From contig CAIIXF020000010.1 of assembly GCA_903813345.2 (NCBI GenBank), forward strand, positions 13,831,181-13,895,180: a DNA stretch of 64,000 nucleotides. The letters are read 5' to 3'. Of the stretch, positions 1 to 13,400 are shown piece by piece. Within the stretch, counting starts at the first letter, position 1; each line of letters begins with the position of its first letter. Under the pieces are notes generated by a model, which saw only the letters and a program-made list of their open reading frames with translations, was not told the DNA's origin and did not search any database. The position numbers and the translations under genes are program-made. This DNA is from Owenia fusiformis (Eukaryota; Annelida; Polychaeta; Sabellida; Oweniidae).

Positions 1-1489
1 ATTTTCATGGCACGGGAAGGGGGTCAGGGGTTGTGACTCTGCCTTTTCGCCACCTGTTTGTAAACCTCCTATGACGTACATTACACTTGTCTAACTAAAG
101 TGCATTCTAAACAATTCTAAACACATTGTCTACTTAGCCTACCACCTACCAGCAGTTACATAGTATTTCTTCAGAAATATTTTGGGAGGCAGATTTTTCC
201 ATCACTATTTTATGTGATCTGTGAAACTGGCCAGGTGGCTGGAATAAACAGATAGGCGATAATCCAGTTTTTGAGTAATTAAATCAAAGATAATCTCTGT
301 TGTAATACTGATTAAAAGGTTATATATTTCCTTGAATCGGGGATTAAGTTTCAGGAAATAGTCCGAATAAAGTATCCCTTGGGGCGATCGAGTTTCTTCA
401 CAGGTGGGGATATATACTAATAAATGTAAAACTTATCAAAAATATTTATTTCATTTGCATTTTATGTTTTGGATGATTGGGAATGTAAATTATTTGTTAA
501 CTAGTTTGTATCATTGGCAACTGGTTTGTTTCAGTGTTAACAGATAAATTACATTTTACGACTGTTTTATTCCTGATTAATTTCAGGATTCCTAGTTAGA
601 TTGCATTTTCAAAATTGATAGGATTGCTCACTTAAGTATGCTTATTTTGAATGGAAGTTCCTGACTTTAAGATCAAATCCTCAAGCAAAAAAAGTTCCCA
701 GCAAAGGTAGATTGTTTGAGATGTTTGTCCTGTGGTATTATAAGTACGATTGATAGTTCCATATCTTTGAATAAGTCAGCAAAATAAAGGTGCTTTACCC
801 ATGCTTGAAGCACAACCTGTAAAATGATGGATCCTAGTTAAGGCTAGTCCATAATTGCTCTCTGATTGATTGACTGTCACACATGTGACATAATGGTGCT
901 CTCTTATTGGTTGAATGTCACACATGTAACACAATCATGCTCTCTGATTGGTTGAATGCCAGACATGTGACATAATGGTGCTCTCTGATTGTTTGAATGT
1001 GATACTGTAAAATCAGAGGCTAGTTTACCTTACCTGACTTCCTAAACAAAAGTAAAAATGACCAGTTTATAACCCTGAGTACTTCTCCAGAGATGGCTTT
1101 TATTGTATCTAAAACTGTATTCCTTATGTACAAACACAGACAAACAAATATGTGATAAACAAAGATTATGTAGTTAGTAAATATTAATGTATTTATTTAT
1201 TTTTTAGAAACTACTACATTGTATCTTATGCTATATGGGCAATGATTTAGCCTATGTGACAAATTATTGATCGACGGTCATTTGATATAATTATATGTGC
1301 AATACTTTTAATATACATGTATGAAACGTCTCTCATAAGCCGCACTGGCTGGGGCAGTGTTTTTATTATGACATTTTAGTACTACTAGTATCTGTAAAAT
1401 AAATCTGCTGTGAGACGAAAAATAAAAAAAAAATATAAAACTAACCAAGACATCAGGGTAATTTTATTGATACTGTTTGTATTGTACAG
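1..1489 (+). other. ADAMTS intron (partial), no exon recognised
   Basis: This stretch ends at the acceptor TTGTATTGTACAG before the first recognised exon, so it is read as intron sequence. I see no further exon in it. It holds the short tandem array at 857-1006 and is otherwise AT-rich. Confidence 0.5.
857..1006. repeat. 41-43 bp tandem repeat, about 3.6 copies
   Basis: Unit close to GCTCTCTGATTGGTTGAATG followed by TCACACATGTGACATAATGGT. Copies start near 857, 898, 941 and 981 and differ by a few bases. Each has an ACATGT palindrome and an ATTGGTT (inverted CCAAT-like) motif. It is intronic and no function is evident. Confidence 0.75.
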
Positions 1490-4400
1490 GTGTCCAGTAT
1501 GTACCATGACAAGAGCCTTGGGAATGCAGTGAACATTGTCCTTGTGAAGCTGATATACTTAGAGGAACCAGAGGTAAGAGTTCTTCCATTTTGGTATTGT
1601 GTGGCAGGGGGGGGGGTTCTTTATAGGGGTTGGGAATTGGATGCAAGAATGTAATAATGACTAGAATGGAACAGCTGATTTGTAATCATTGAAAGAAATG
1701 CAAAAGCCAAAAAGTCCATCAATCTTTTATTCTCGATTTGAACTTGCCACACTAGGAGAGTTCACCAAATTTGTTTTGCTTGGCTAATTAGCAGCTGAGA
1801 TAAGTAGTGAGAGGGAAGATATGCGATATCTATTATGTGATTAATACAACAATACCTTAACTAGGTCTGGCATGCTTCCCCTGTCTTTATACAATGCATT
1901 GCTTAGCTGCAGAAACAAACTGGTCAGTAACTTAAATACAGAAAAATATTTGGGAACTTTTGGTTTCTTCAAAAATTACCAGAATGAAACATTAGGTAAT
2001 AATGTTATCGATACCTCAAGGCTTTTGCTTTAGTGTATCTTTACCCAAATGCTGTTTAAACCATTGGTCCCATATTATACAGTATAACTCATTTTACTTG
2101 AGTGTATTACATGGAAAGAGATTTTCCAAGGGGGGGGGGGTCACTTTGGCAAATTTGGCCAAAAATCACTCAAAAAATAGTCAGAATGGTGAAAAACTGC
2201 ATGATTTTGAAAGAAATTTTGGCCAGGGGGGTTTGCCCGAAACCCCCACGAAGGGATATCCATGTTGAAGCTTCTGTTACAATGTGCTTTAGTAGAATGA
2301 GATGTTCCAAAGACAATAGGAATACCATGCCACACTGCTGACTATCTCCATGTGATTAATAACACACTTTTGGTACAGACTCATTAATTCTCCCTCCACG
2401 AATGAGATATGTCACATCTGAACTTATGCTACCAAGATTGCACCACGTAGGTCTGTCTGTGATTTGACTATATGGAGTAAATTACGCAAACATAATTTCA
2501 AGACAGTTTGAATAAAATACAGTGAAACCTTTAAAGAAATACCTCTTTAAATGGAACACCTCTGTCAGTGAAACATTTCAGAATCCCCAGACCAACTAAC
2601 TTAATGTTAAAATGAACCTCTGTATAAGAGGAACACCTCCCATGTTAGAGGTAGCAAAGTTGTTCCACTTAGATAGGTTTCACTATACTATAGTAATTTT
2701 AGTAAAAGGCACAAAGGGCACAAGCATCATGGAATTGAATAGATCATAAATTAAATGTATATACACACATTTTATGACAACGACATCATCCAAAACAAAA
2801 TCATATTTGTCCCTGTGTAACACCCTAAACAATAACATTAATTGTGAAAAGATAAAGACACATATTGTATATCATAATTATCTTGTAAAATATGTGTCTG
2901 ATAAAGATATGACACGCTTATATAGCTACATGATATCAGGTAAAGTGATGTCTCCAAACTATGGCAGTCTACATGAAATATGACAGCTAGTTTATAGTTT
3001 ATATGAAATATAACATGTAATCCATCTACAAGTACATGATACTTTTTGCATGTCCCATTCAATAAGGTATTTTGCTAATACAATATAACATTCTCTTTCA
3101 GTCACACTCATTAGGATATTTTGTCACTATACCAATAGTATTTTTATAACACACAATTGTCTGTGATTTCACATTCAATGAGAAACGTTGTCATATATAA
3201 TATAGTCTTTTTTATCACATACAATACATACAATAGTCCGTTTCAGACATAAGACATTTTGTCACACATAGTCCATAGTAACTGTTCCAATAAACATTAA
3301 AATATTTTGTCACCTACAATAGGAACTGTTTTCTTGTACGTTCAGATATTTTGTCATATACTCTTCTCTGTCACACACTATTGAAAAATATAACAAATAC
3401 AACGAATAATTAAAAACAAATCAAACATCTTTCATATTCCTACACAATGGGGGAAATAATATTTCCACTTTTATGAATTTTTCTTTTATATCTAGGTGAC
3501 TTTTTTTAAAAACTTTTGTTTAAAACATATACATTCCCTTTTATTTCAACTGTCTATGCAATAATATAGCATTCATTTTTGTTTTTAATGAATGTTTGAA
3601 AGCCTATTATCACTTTCAAAAGTGTTTTGCCCAAATATATGTCGCGACACAAACTGTTTTGCATTCTTATATTGCCAAGCAATTCAGTTAGTTTAGTCTT
3701 AAACTAGTAAAGGTGTAGCGAGTCATGATCGACCCCTTTTTGAAAATACAATTGGCGAATAATTTTCTGTTCCATATCGAAGTATATGTAGAACTATTTG
3801 TCTTTGTTTAGATTTGAGTAGTATTTTCTCTGTAGCAGCCATGTACTTATATAACAAGTGTGTATTTGTATGAATAGCAGCTATATTTATGATTTGTTGA
3901 AAAATAATATTTTCGGGTTTAGTGTATACATGCAAAATATTCCATAAATTGGTGAATTTTTCACAGCAATTAACCCGTCTCAAGTAGAGTAGGAGCCGGC
4001 TAGCCTCATCCCCGTATACTAGCAACGAGTCGCGACTTTTTGACTTTTTTCACTGATAAAACTGACCAGAAATGTTAAGCGAGTGTTTGTTTTGTTTTCT
4101 GATAAGACTTTGATGGTCAACTGTTATCATAGTAATGATTTGATTCATTTTGACCGAATATAATAATTTATCGGTCATTACTTCACTATAAAATCCACAT
4201 TGCCTTCACATATCTGAAACATTGACCTGCTAGAAAATATGCAGTTTATGAAAATGCATCAAGGCATGGTCTTTCAAGATGCAGATTTTTGTCCAAATTA
4301 TTATGGCCAATACATGGAATTAGCATCAATTTTTAAATGATACTTATATGATTATCTGCATTCAAAAACTAAATTACAATAGGCAACATTAGAATAAATG

Positions 4401-7400
4401 ATCCAAACCTCTGGAAACCATATCTATTATATATAAAAACAACATATTTTTCGTTTTAACCCAGGAACATCCGGAATGTTGTTGAAGCACACAGTTAAAG
4501 TAATGTACAATGAACTTAGTATAGAAATGTTTATATTGGAACTTGCCTAGAAAGTTAATTAAAAAAACAACCCAACAACAAGATGTTGCTTGGCCTTGTT
4601 TGACCAAGACTTGAAAAACATGCTTCTTTTTCTATTCTAGACTTGGGAGAGAGGGATAGCTAGATTGTATGTTATGCCTTTGAGCATGACCTGTTGTTAT
4701 TTGAACTACAATGTAAAGTTAAATCATTTTGACAAAATGAACAACGCTGATTATTCATTATTAATGAAAATATAATAACTCTTTCAGGATGAGCTTCCAA
4801 TCACGCATCATGCTGACAACACATTGAACCATTTCTGTAAATGGCAGAATAAGATTAATCCACGTCATGAAAGTCACCCGAACCACCATGACGTCGCTGT
4901 CCTCCTCACAAGGTAGGTTTGGCTTATGATCTGTATTTCTTCTCTCATTTAAAAAAGTAGTATATGCTATTACTTCTGATGTTTTTGTGATGACCTTTAC
5001 TTTTCATGTCTCTCTCTCTGATCTTTCCCATTCTCTTGTGTATTCATATCATTCATTTCTTCATTGATTTATTGTTCTTTGTAATGAGCATTTTCTCTTA
5101 ATGATAATGAATCCACATACCTTTTTTCATGACTCCATACTTTTCTAAATCGTTCATTACTTGTGATCCTCCCTATTTCAAGCCATTTTTCAATCTTTAT
5201 ACATTTAAATCTTTGGGGCCCACTCTTTGGGCCACTTTCCTTTTTTCTACACATGATTTATGTAAATGCCTATTGTTTCTTTCATCGAATCTTTTTCCTA
5301 TCCTAGACTAGATACCTTTTCTGGAGTTAGGTAAGGTGTAATATACATGTAGTTCATGTATTATACTACATGTAGTATGTACATGTTTCATCTCTAATAT
5401 GTTTAACATACTTTGATTTTCCACTATCATACATGTATGTGTTCACAAATACTCACTTTTATAATATATATTTATACAAAATAAATATGTATTAAAATTA
5501 TTAATAATGGAAATATAATTTGTGTTTTAATCAATGAGATGTAAAATGAATTAACATTTTAATTACAATAAAATTGTTTAACATTTGTGAGAATTTAACC
5601 GACCTTATTCACCATTAACTCACATGGCAATGACCAGCTTGGAATATTATTTAACTAATTAACTCATTTTATTTATGTATTTATATTATTTATTAGTTTT
5701 ATTAAAACTATTGCTTTTCCTAGAATTTGTAAAGGATTCATATAAAATATACACGAATTGAAATAAAGCTGATTTTTGTCTGGCAAAACAATATTACGGA
5801 AAAACTATTTTTCTGGAAAAATCTATTATCAAAAAATCACATTAATGATTAAGTAAACTGCACATTTAATGTGTACAGTAAAATATAAATATAGTGAATA
5901 TTCCTGGGAAAGCCTAGTATTATTCACAGAAATGTTAATATTTTTCTATTATTGTAGGTATAACATCTGTTCACGCTTGAATGAACCATGCAGTACCCTC
6001 GGACTTGCACATGTTTCTGGAATGTGTCAGCCCCATAGAATGTGCAACATCAATGAAGACACTGGACTGGCATTGTCATACACTATAGCGCATGAACTTG
6101 GTCACAAGTAAGTCGAGGAGAAATACTATCCTAAAATTCATTCTGAAAAGGTTATTGTCTTGCAATAGTTATCATGTGCCACATTTAAAGGTACCATGTA
6201 AATTTTAAATCAATATGGCATTTGTATTACAAAGATCTTATACATGAAACCTTTCTTTTTAAATTCAAAAACTCTATTTTGAAAAGGTTTTACTTAGGTT
6301 CAAAAACTTATTTTTCAAAATAATTCTGAAATAGCTTTCAAAGGCGTGATAAGAAAACTTTATTTTCAAACTTTGCATGTAACCTTTGATAACAATATGT
6401 CATTGTTCATTGATTCAAAATATTTTACAAACTTTTATTTTGAATAATTAGAGATTTAGGATTTACAAATGTCTCATTATTGTTTTAAGCTTTGGAATGA
6501 AGCATGATGGCGCACACAATGGCTGTCAAGCCAAGCAAGGGGACCGTCAACACGTCATGGCACCCCAGTTGATTGGTGATAATGAACCCCTTATATGGTC
6601 AAACTGTAGCCGCAAAGCTATCACTACATTTCTAGAGTGAGTACAGTACATGTTAACTATCTAATTACTAGTAGTTTTCAATGTAAAGCAATTAATATTT
6701 GTAGCTTAAGTGCATTCCTTAACTTTTTGGTGTAGTATAAATTTTTGAGTAACTTTCTGTTCTCTCATATAAAGAGATTTGATTTTGGAATTGTTTAGCA
6801 TCTTATCAACGAAGATCTTAAGGCATTATCTGAACATGTGACTCTGTTACAGTCGAGATTGGGGTTTCTGCCTTCAAGATGAGCCAAGTGATCATGACTT
6901 TAACTACCCTGTCCTCCCTGCAGGGGCCCTGTACACTGTTGACCACCAGTGCCAGTTACAGTATGGGCCTAGCGCAGAGTATTGCGAAGGAATTGACGTA
7001 AGTTTATATACTGTACCTTTACTAATATGAAAGTGCACGAGATTGAATGTCGTAGAGTTGAGCCTCAAACAAACAAACAAACCAAACAACCAAACAAACA
7101 AACGAGCAAACATCAAAACTCATTCTTAGTTTTTACCTCTCATGTTTTTGAGGTCATACATTTGTCTCCATACGTCTGGTATTCCATACTTCTCATATCT
7201 TATAAAAATTTTGATTGGGCCCATTTTGTATTTCAGGACCCCTTAACCTTTTCAGCCATACTCCCCTGTTCATTTAATATCATATGCAACATACTTTAGA
7301 ATGAAACATTTTTTTGTTCATTTCAGGATCTTTGTGCCACATTATGGTGTAAGATAGACAATAAGTGTCTTACAAGACTCGAGACCACAGCTGAGGGGAC

Positions 7401-10400
7401 CCAATGTGGACTGGGCAAGGTATAGACTATAATTTTTTTTCCATATTATTTCCATGTATTAGATTATATCATGTTTGCTTTAATATTTATACGGACTATT
7501 TTTGTATATGTTTTGAAATGTTTCTCTTTGTGCTTTCTACAGTGGTGCTATTCAGGAAAATGTATTGAGATGGGGCAACGTCCCAATGCCATCAGAGGAG
7601 AATGGGGCCAATGGGGGAGCTGGTCTGGCTGTTCACGTACCTGTGGGGGAGGAGTCAGGTACAGAGAGAGGCTATGCAACAACCCAGCGTAAGTTTGTGA
7701 TTTTATGATACAATTAAAGAAGAACTCTTGCTTTCTATGATTTCTAAAGATTTTTAATAGCTAATGCTCATTCTTCACATTTTATTTAGTGCTCCTTTAT
7801 TTAGTTTTGGTATGAGACATTCAATGTTGACGAGGATAACGATATTTGTTTTATTCAAGAACATTGAAATAAGTTCTTTTTTGTCAAAAAACTCAAAATA
7901 TATTTTAAGTTCAGGCGTATGTACACATTGTAAGTTTGTACTACATGTACATTTATTTCATTCATGCTTACAACATTTCCTTTGTAACTCTATCGTAAAT
8001 CATCTAGATTGTTTATTGTTTCCAGGCCCAGTAATGGAGGAAAATATTGTTTGGGAGAGAGGAAACTTTATGACATCTGTAGCACAAAGGTATTAAGAAG
8101 AACTATTTATTTATAATTTATTAAAAATTAGGTAAAAAATGACGAAATCTTAAAAGCTAATGTACTGTACATGTATACAGTTGAACTTTTCACTTTGGTT
8201 ACAATTTTTTTTACTCATATCGCAGTATTTTTGAATTTCAAGATTTTTGTCGAGATTACTTCCAACATTTTACATGTATCCTTCAGTGTCACCATGAAGT
8301 TTAACTTCTCTTGAAACCCCATGGTGCTACTTTAAAGTTGTGACCCAACCTATTTGACCCACCCTATGTGACCTATATTATTGACTCTACTTTCATTTCA
8401 GGGTTGTATATCTAAGAAGAGCTTCCTGCAGACCCAATGCGAAGAGTTCAACTATGTGCCTTACAAGAATGGTCTCTATGAGTGGGAAGTGGTACGTAAC
8501 CCAGGTAGGTAATCTTTTATACACTGGCCCCCCTTTGCATGGCCCATACTGGCCCTTCATGAGTATTGACTAATTTGAAAAGAATTTAGTTTAGGTCACT
8601 TTATAAATCAGCATTTGTCTGAAGGACTCCCAAATGTTTACCTGAACTATTGTACAATGATCTTTTTCATGAAATGAAACATTTCAAAAATAAAATGATT
8701 TCTGAAAAAATACTTTATTGGACATGAAATAAGGATTCAATATCAACTGATGACTTGTATAAGTACAAGAGTTGATATTAAAGCTTAAAATCAAATCATT
8801 TAGCTTAACTGTATATATTGTTAACCATTTATTTCTATTTATTTTGAATCTGTCTTGTAGCAAGTCCATGTCAGCTGCACTGTAAGCCTGTAGCAGAGTA
8901 CTTCTCTGTGTTGTTGAAGGACATAGTCACCGATGGGACACCCTGTAGGGCTGGCACCAAGGACATGTGCATCAATGGACTCTGCCAGGTATGTAATATT
9001 AATCTTGCATCTAAATCAATTTGTTTCTTTAACCTTTATTTAATGAATGGCATAAACATGCTTTTAAAGTGTTTCTGTTATTGAGAGGGCCAGAACTTGA
9101 TGCAAGGCTAAACACTTGGATGTTAGACATATGTATTTAGTTATCACTTTTAAAAAGGATTGTTACAATTTTGTCACACTTCTTTTTTGCTCACATATGT
9201 TTGCTTCATGTGTACAAAAACCTATTAACTGCCATGTTGAAATAAGTGCTCTAAAGATATTGTTTCCTATGTATTCATGCTTTTACTTCAGCATGTTGGC
9301 TGTGATTGGGGCATAGGATCAGATGCAAAGGAAGACAGATGTGGGGTGTGTCATGGTGATGGGTCAACATGTAAAACAGTACAGACAAAGTTTGATAAGA
9401 CAAATGGCATTGGTAAGTGGGATAACATGTGCTAATACATTAAGTGAAACAACACAAATGCATAAAGCGGAACTTTTATCGTTGAATAATGAACAAATCA
9501 TTTAAATTTAATTCATAAATAAGGCCTATATGCAGTAGTTTACATGTACATGTAATTTGAAGTTAAATTGGCTATAATTGGAGTCCACAAAACTTTTAAC
9601 TCATTACTTCTATATACAGGTTACGTGGAGGCCACTGTTATACCAAAGGGTGCCAGAAATATTCGAATTGAAGAAGTTGCTGAGGCAAACAATTTCCTTG
9701 CTATAATGAACTCAAAAGGAAAGTTTTTCCTAAATGGTCACTGGTTTATACAATGGAGTGGGGACTACAAGGCAGCAGGGACCACTGTGCACTACAACCG
9801 TGATGGAAATAAAGAGACGCTGAATGCCGAGGGTCCACTCACTGAACCACTGCATATTCTGGTAAGTTTACAAATGGAATTCAGTTTTGAGACAATTTCA
9901 CTATTCTAAAATAACACCAGAAATGATGCAGTACCAATGATTGATTATAGATATTCCTGAAATAAAATATCATTCCATACATGTACCTACATTACACACT
10001 GTATAGTTCTATATTCCTCTGCCATTCCTTATTTAGAAACTGATCTGAGTATAGTTGAATACATTATGAGAGCATAGGGCACATTGAAGGGAATAAAGCA
10101 TTAATGTTTCATACATTCAAATGATTATTTTCTATTTCAGTTGTTGTTCCAGTCTCAGAATCCAGGAGTGAAGTTTGAGTACACAGTTCCTAATGCAAAT
10201 GCTAGCAGGATGCACATCCCTGTCTTTAAGTGGGAACATGAGAAACATTGGAGCCATTGCAGTGTATCTTGTGGGGGAGGTATAGAACTATTTATGATTA
10301 TCTGAATTACAAGTAAATTAAGAGTAATCAACCTAAACTAAGTCAAAATCAATCCATTTCCATTTGGTTTAGATTCCGGTCTAACTGCAGAATTTTGAAA

Positions 10401-13400
10401 ATGCTGTATTTACAATTTGCATCCTTACTTACGGAGCGTTATTTAAAGGTGGAATATTTGAGGAAACTATATTGTACAATTTTGTATGCTGCAGGACACA
10501 GACGTAAGGAGGTTGTATGTAAAGCTCTGGGAGCAGGAGAGGTGGATAGTAGTTATTGTAATGCTACTACCAAACCAGATGATCTGAGGGCCAGCTGTAA
10601 CACACACTCTTGCCCTGCAAGGTAGGACACTTCAGTCATATTCTGTGCCTTCCACATATTGCCTTTGGTGCTGTCTCATCAATGTAATAAAGGACTTCAT
10701 CATTTCGGATAGAGCTTGTTCTTCAATCACCTCTTGTAGACCTTTTGTAGATTCTACCTATAGCAAGTGAACTTTTTAACCTTGTACAAAATATCAATAC
10801 AGTAACTAAGGTACAGTACACCTAAAAATTTGCCATTTATTTCAGATGGTGGCCAGGACCATGGCAACATTGCTCAGTGACATGTGGACGAGATGGCATC
10901 CATAGACGTACTGTGATCTGTGTCCAAGGTCTAGGAATGGATAGGCAGATTGCCTTAGATGACAGCAATTGTGAAGATACACCTAAACCTACTGATGTTG
11001 AGGCCTGCCATCATAAAGATCCCTGTCCTGAGGATGTACACTGGGAAGTGGGACCCTGGTCAGATGTGAGTACATGTAATTTTATTGGAGCTTGATCGGA
11101 AATATCATTTTATAGTGAAACTAATTTCATTCATTGACCTTGGTCAGATATGAGTACATGCAGTTATATTGCACAATGTACCACATATATGTGAGAGCTG
11201 GATCAAACAATGTCATTTTAGTGAAACTCATTTCATTAGGGGGACATGAAATAAACCTAGCCATATTTGTAGAAAAATTAAATGTCTTGTTGAATTAACA
11301 CATTTTTGTTTGATCTGGCCCCTTATTTGATATTTTTATTTCTTATAATAATAATATAGTAATATGTTATTCAGTTCAAAATTGTACTAATAAGAGTCAG
11401 GACAAATTCTATGTTTGATGGCCAAGGTCAGTTCAGAAGGAGATTTCTCTCCTCAACACATAAAGCATCAGTTTTCATTTCTGCATTTTAACATCCATTC
11501 CAGACATTAATCTAGAGCTACCTCATTATCATCCAACCACTATAACACTAGAAATTATTTTCAGACTTGCAATGGAGACCCATGTATGATCCAGACCCGT
11601 AATGTTCAGTGTAGCGATCGCAACTCTCTGATTGGCTGCGATCCATTGGAAATGCCTTCTGTTATGAAACAGTGTACTAACATCACATGTGGTCAGTGGG
11701 CCGCATCTGAATGGACACAGGTATGAATGTGTAAATTGCAGTTGTGAAATGAGGAGCTTCTCTGTGTTGGATGATTTTGCTTTTATATCATAATTGGCTT
11801 ACAGAACATGTTAAATAATATACCAACTACATGTACAAGCATACAATTTTAAGGTTTAAGATTCATTCATTTCAACGATTTGTAGTTGTTACGTTAGACT
11901 CAAATTATGTTTTACTGTAAAGATGTTTGTAGAAACTGTATTTTTAGTAAAATGTTTTTCTCCTTTAATATGTCATGAATATGTGTTTTGGTTGAAATTC
12001 AAAACTCTAGAATCCATTATTTAACCAATGATCCATTTTTTGAAAATCTTTCAGTGTACTAGAAGCTGTGAAAGTGGGGTTCAGATCCGGAAAGTGACGT
12101 GTGTAGGAGGTTCCGTATGTCCACAGAGCAACAAGCCAACTTCTCAACAAGAATGTAACACGCAACTCTGCCCTACAACAACAACAACAACAACTACAAC
12201 AATGCCTCCAACAACAATAACAACATCTACTCCCAGCGCTACCTCTCCTGAAAATATCTCCACTTCATCACCAATAGATGGTGCCACAACAACACAAGAT
12301 GTTATCAAAAACAAGGAATTCGATGAAAGGAAATCAGAAAATGAAATAAATAAGAATTATATTACTCCTGACACAAAACATAAGCATCGTAGCAAAAACA
12401 ATCATCTGAAAGATAATGTTAAAAATACTGAAGATATCCATCCTGCCCCAATACAAACAATAGATGGAGTTACTACCTCAAAGATGCCCAGTGAAACCAT
12501 AGCAACAGAGATTAGTAAAACAGTTACTATAGCTACAGTACCATCAACAAGCAATCAACTTGAAATAACTAATGATAGTGAATTTAAAAATACTCAATAT
12601 AAAGAAGCAACTACTTCTGCTCCAACTAGACATGTTACATCTGCAACAGAAGATACATTAAATGTTGATAGTTTGGAAGTCAATGATTTTGAATGGCTCC
12701 CTTTAAACTGGGCAAAGGTATGAATATTGCATTAAAACTCAAAATTCTATTAGATAAAAAGATGTTGAGAATATGGCAGCATATCAAAATAATCAAAAAG
12801 ACCTTTTCCATAATTTGTCTCAATTTGAGCATCATCTTTTGAGCTAATATCATTTCCGTCATTCTTATTTGAAATGGTAAAGGACAATTTACTTGTCGAT
12901 ATCTCTCTGATTTAATCTTTAACAACTGAATTTATCTTATTGTTATTTTAGTGTACACGGCCCTGTGGCGAGGGAATAAAGAAGAGAGAGGTTATATGTG
13001 CCAGTAAACTGCTTCAAAGTGAGGTGGAGGCTTCCAAATGCTCCTCTCTACCTGCTGTTCCTAATACACAGCCATGTAATGTTGAACCTTGCGTTGAGTG
13101 GGAGATGTCAGAGTGGAGTACGGTAAGTGCAGGGGATAAAATTTAGGGGGAGTAGGGGGTCTTAATGTGCCCCCTGCGTACATAAAAGAGTAATAGTTGT
13201 TATCAACAGGCAACACATTGAACTATTTGTTATTATTAATTATGCAAAACCCATTGCATAGTTGGAATTAGGATCACAGGGAAAAAGAGCTCATAGTGGA
13301 TTGAGCTTACGTAAGTTCAATTTTCTAAAATATAAGGCAATCAATTTTGGTTGAACCAATGGTATCTAAAGTATGTCACTAAAGTTAAAGTAGCTTCAAA

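Noticed and set aside
2002-2341. Overlapping open frames of 60-88 codons on both strands
   Set aside because: They run across a dispersed repeat (CAGAATGGTG family) with G-rich ends; no domain or splice context.
7027-7299. 90-codon + strand frame
   Set aside because: Lies in an ADAMTS intron over an AAAC-rich simple repeat and spans into the acceptor side; unlike any protein family.
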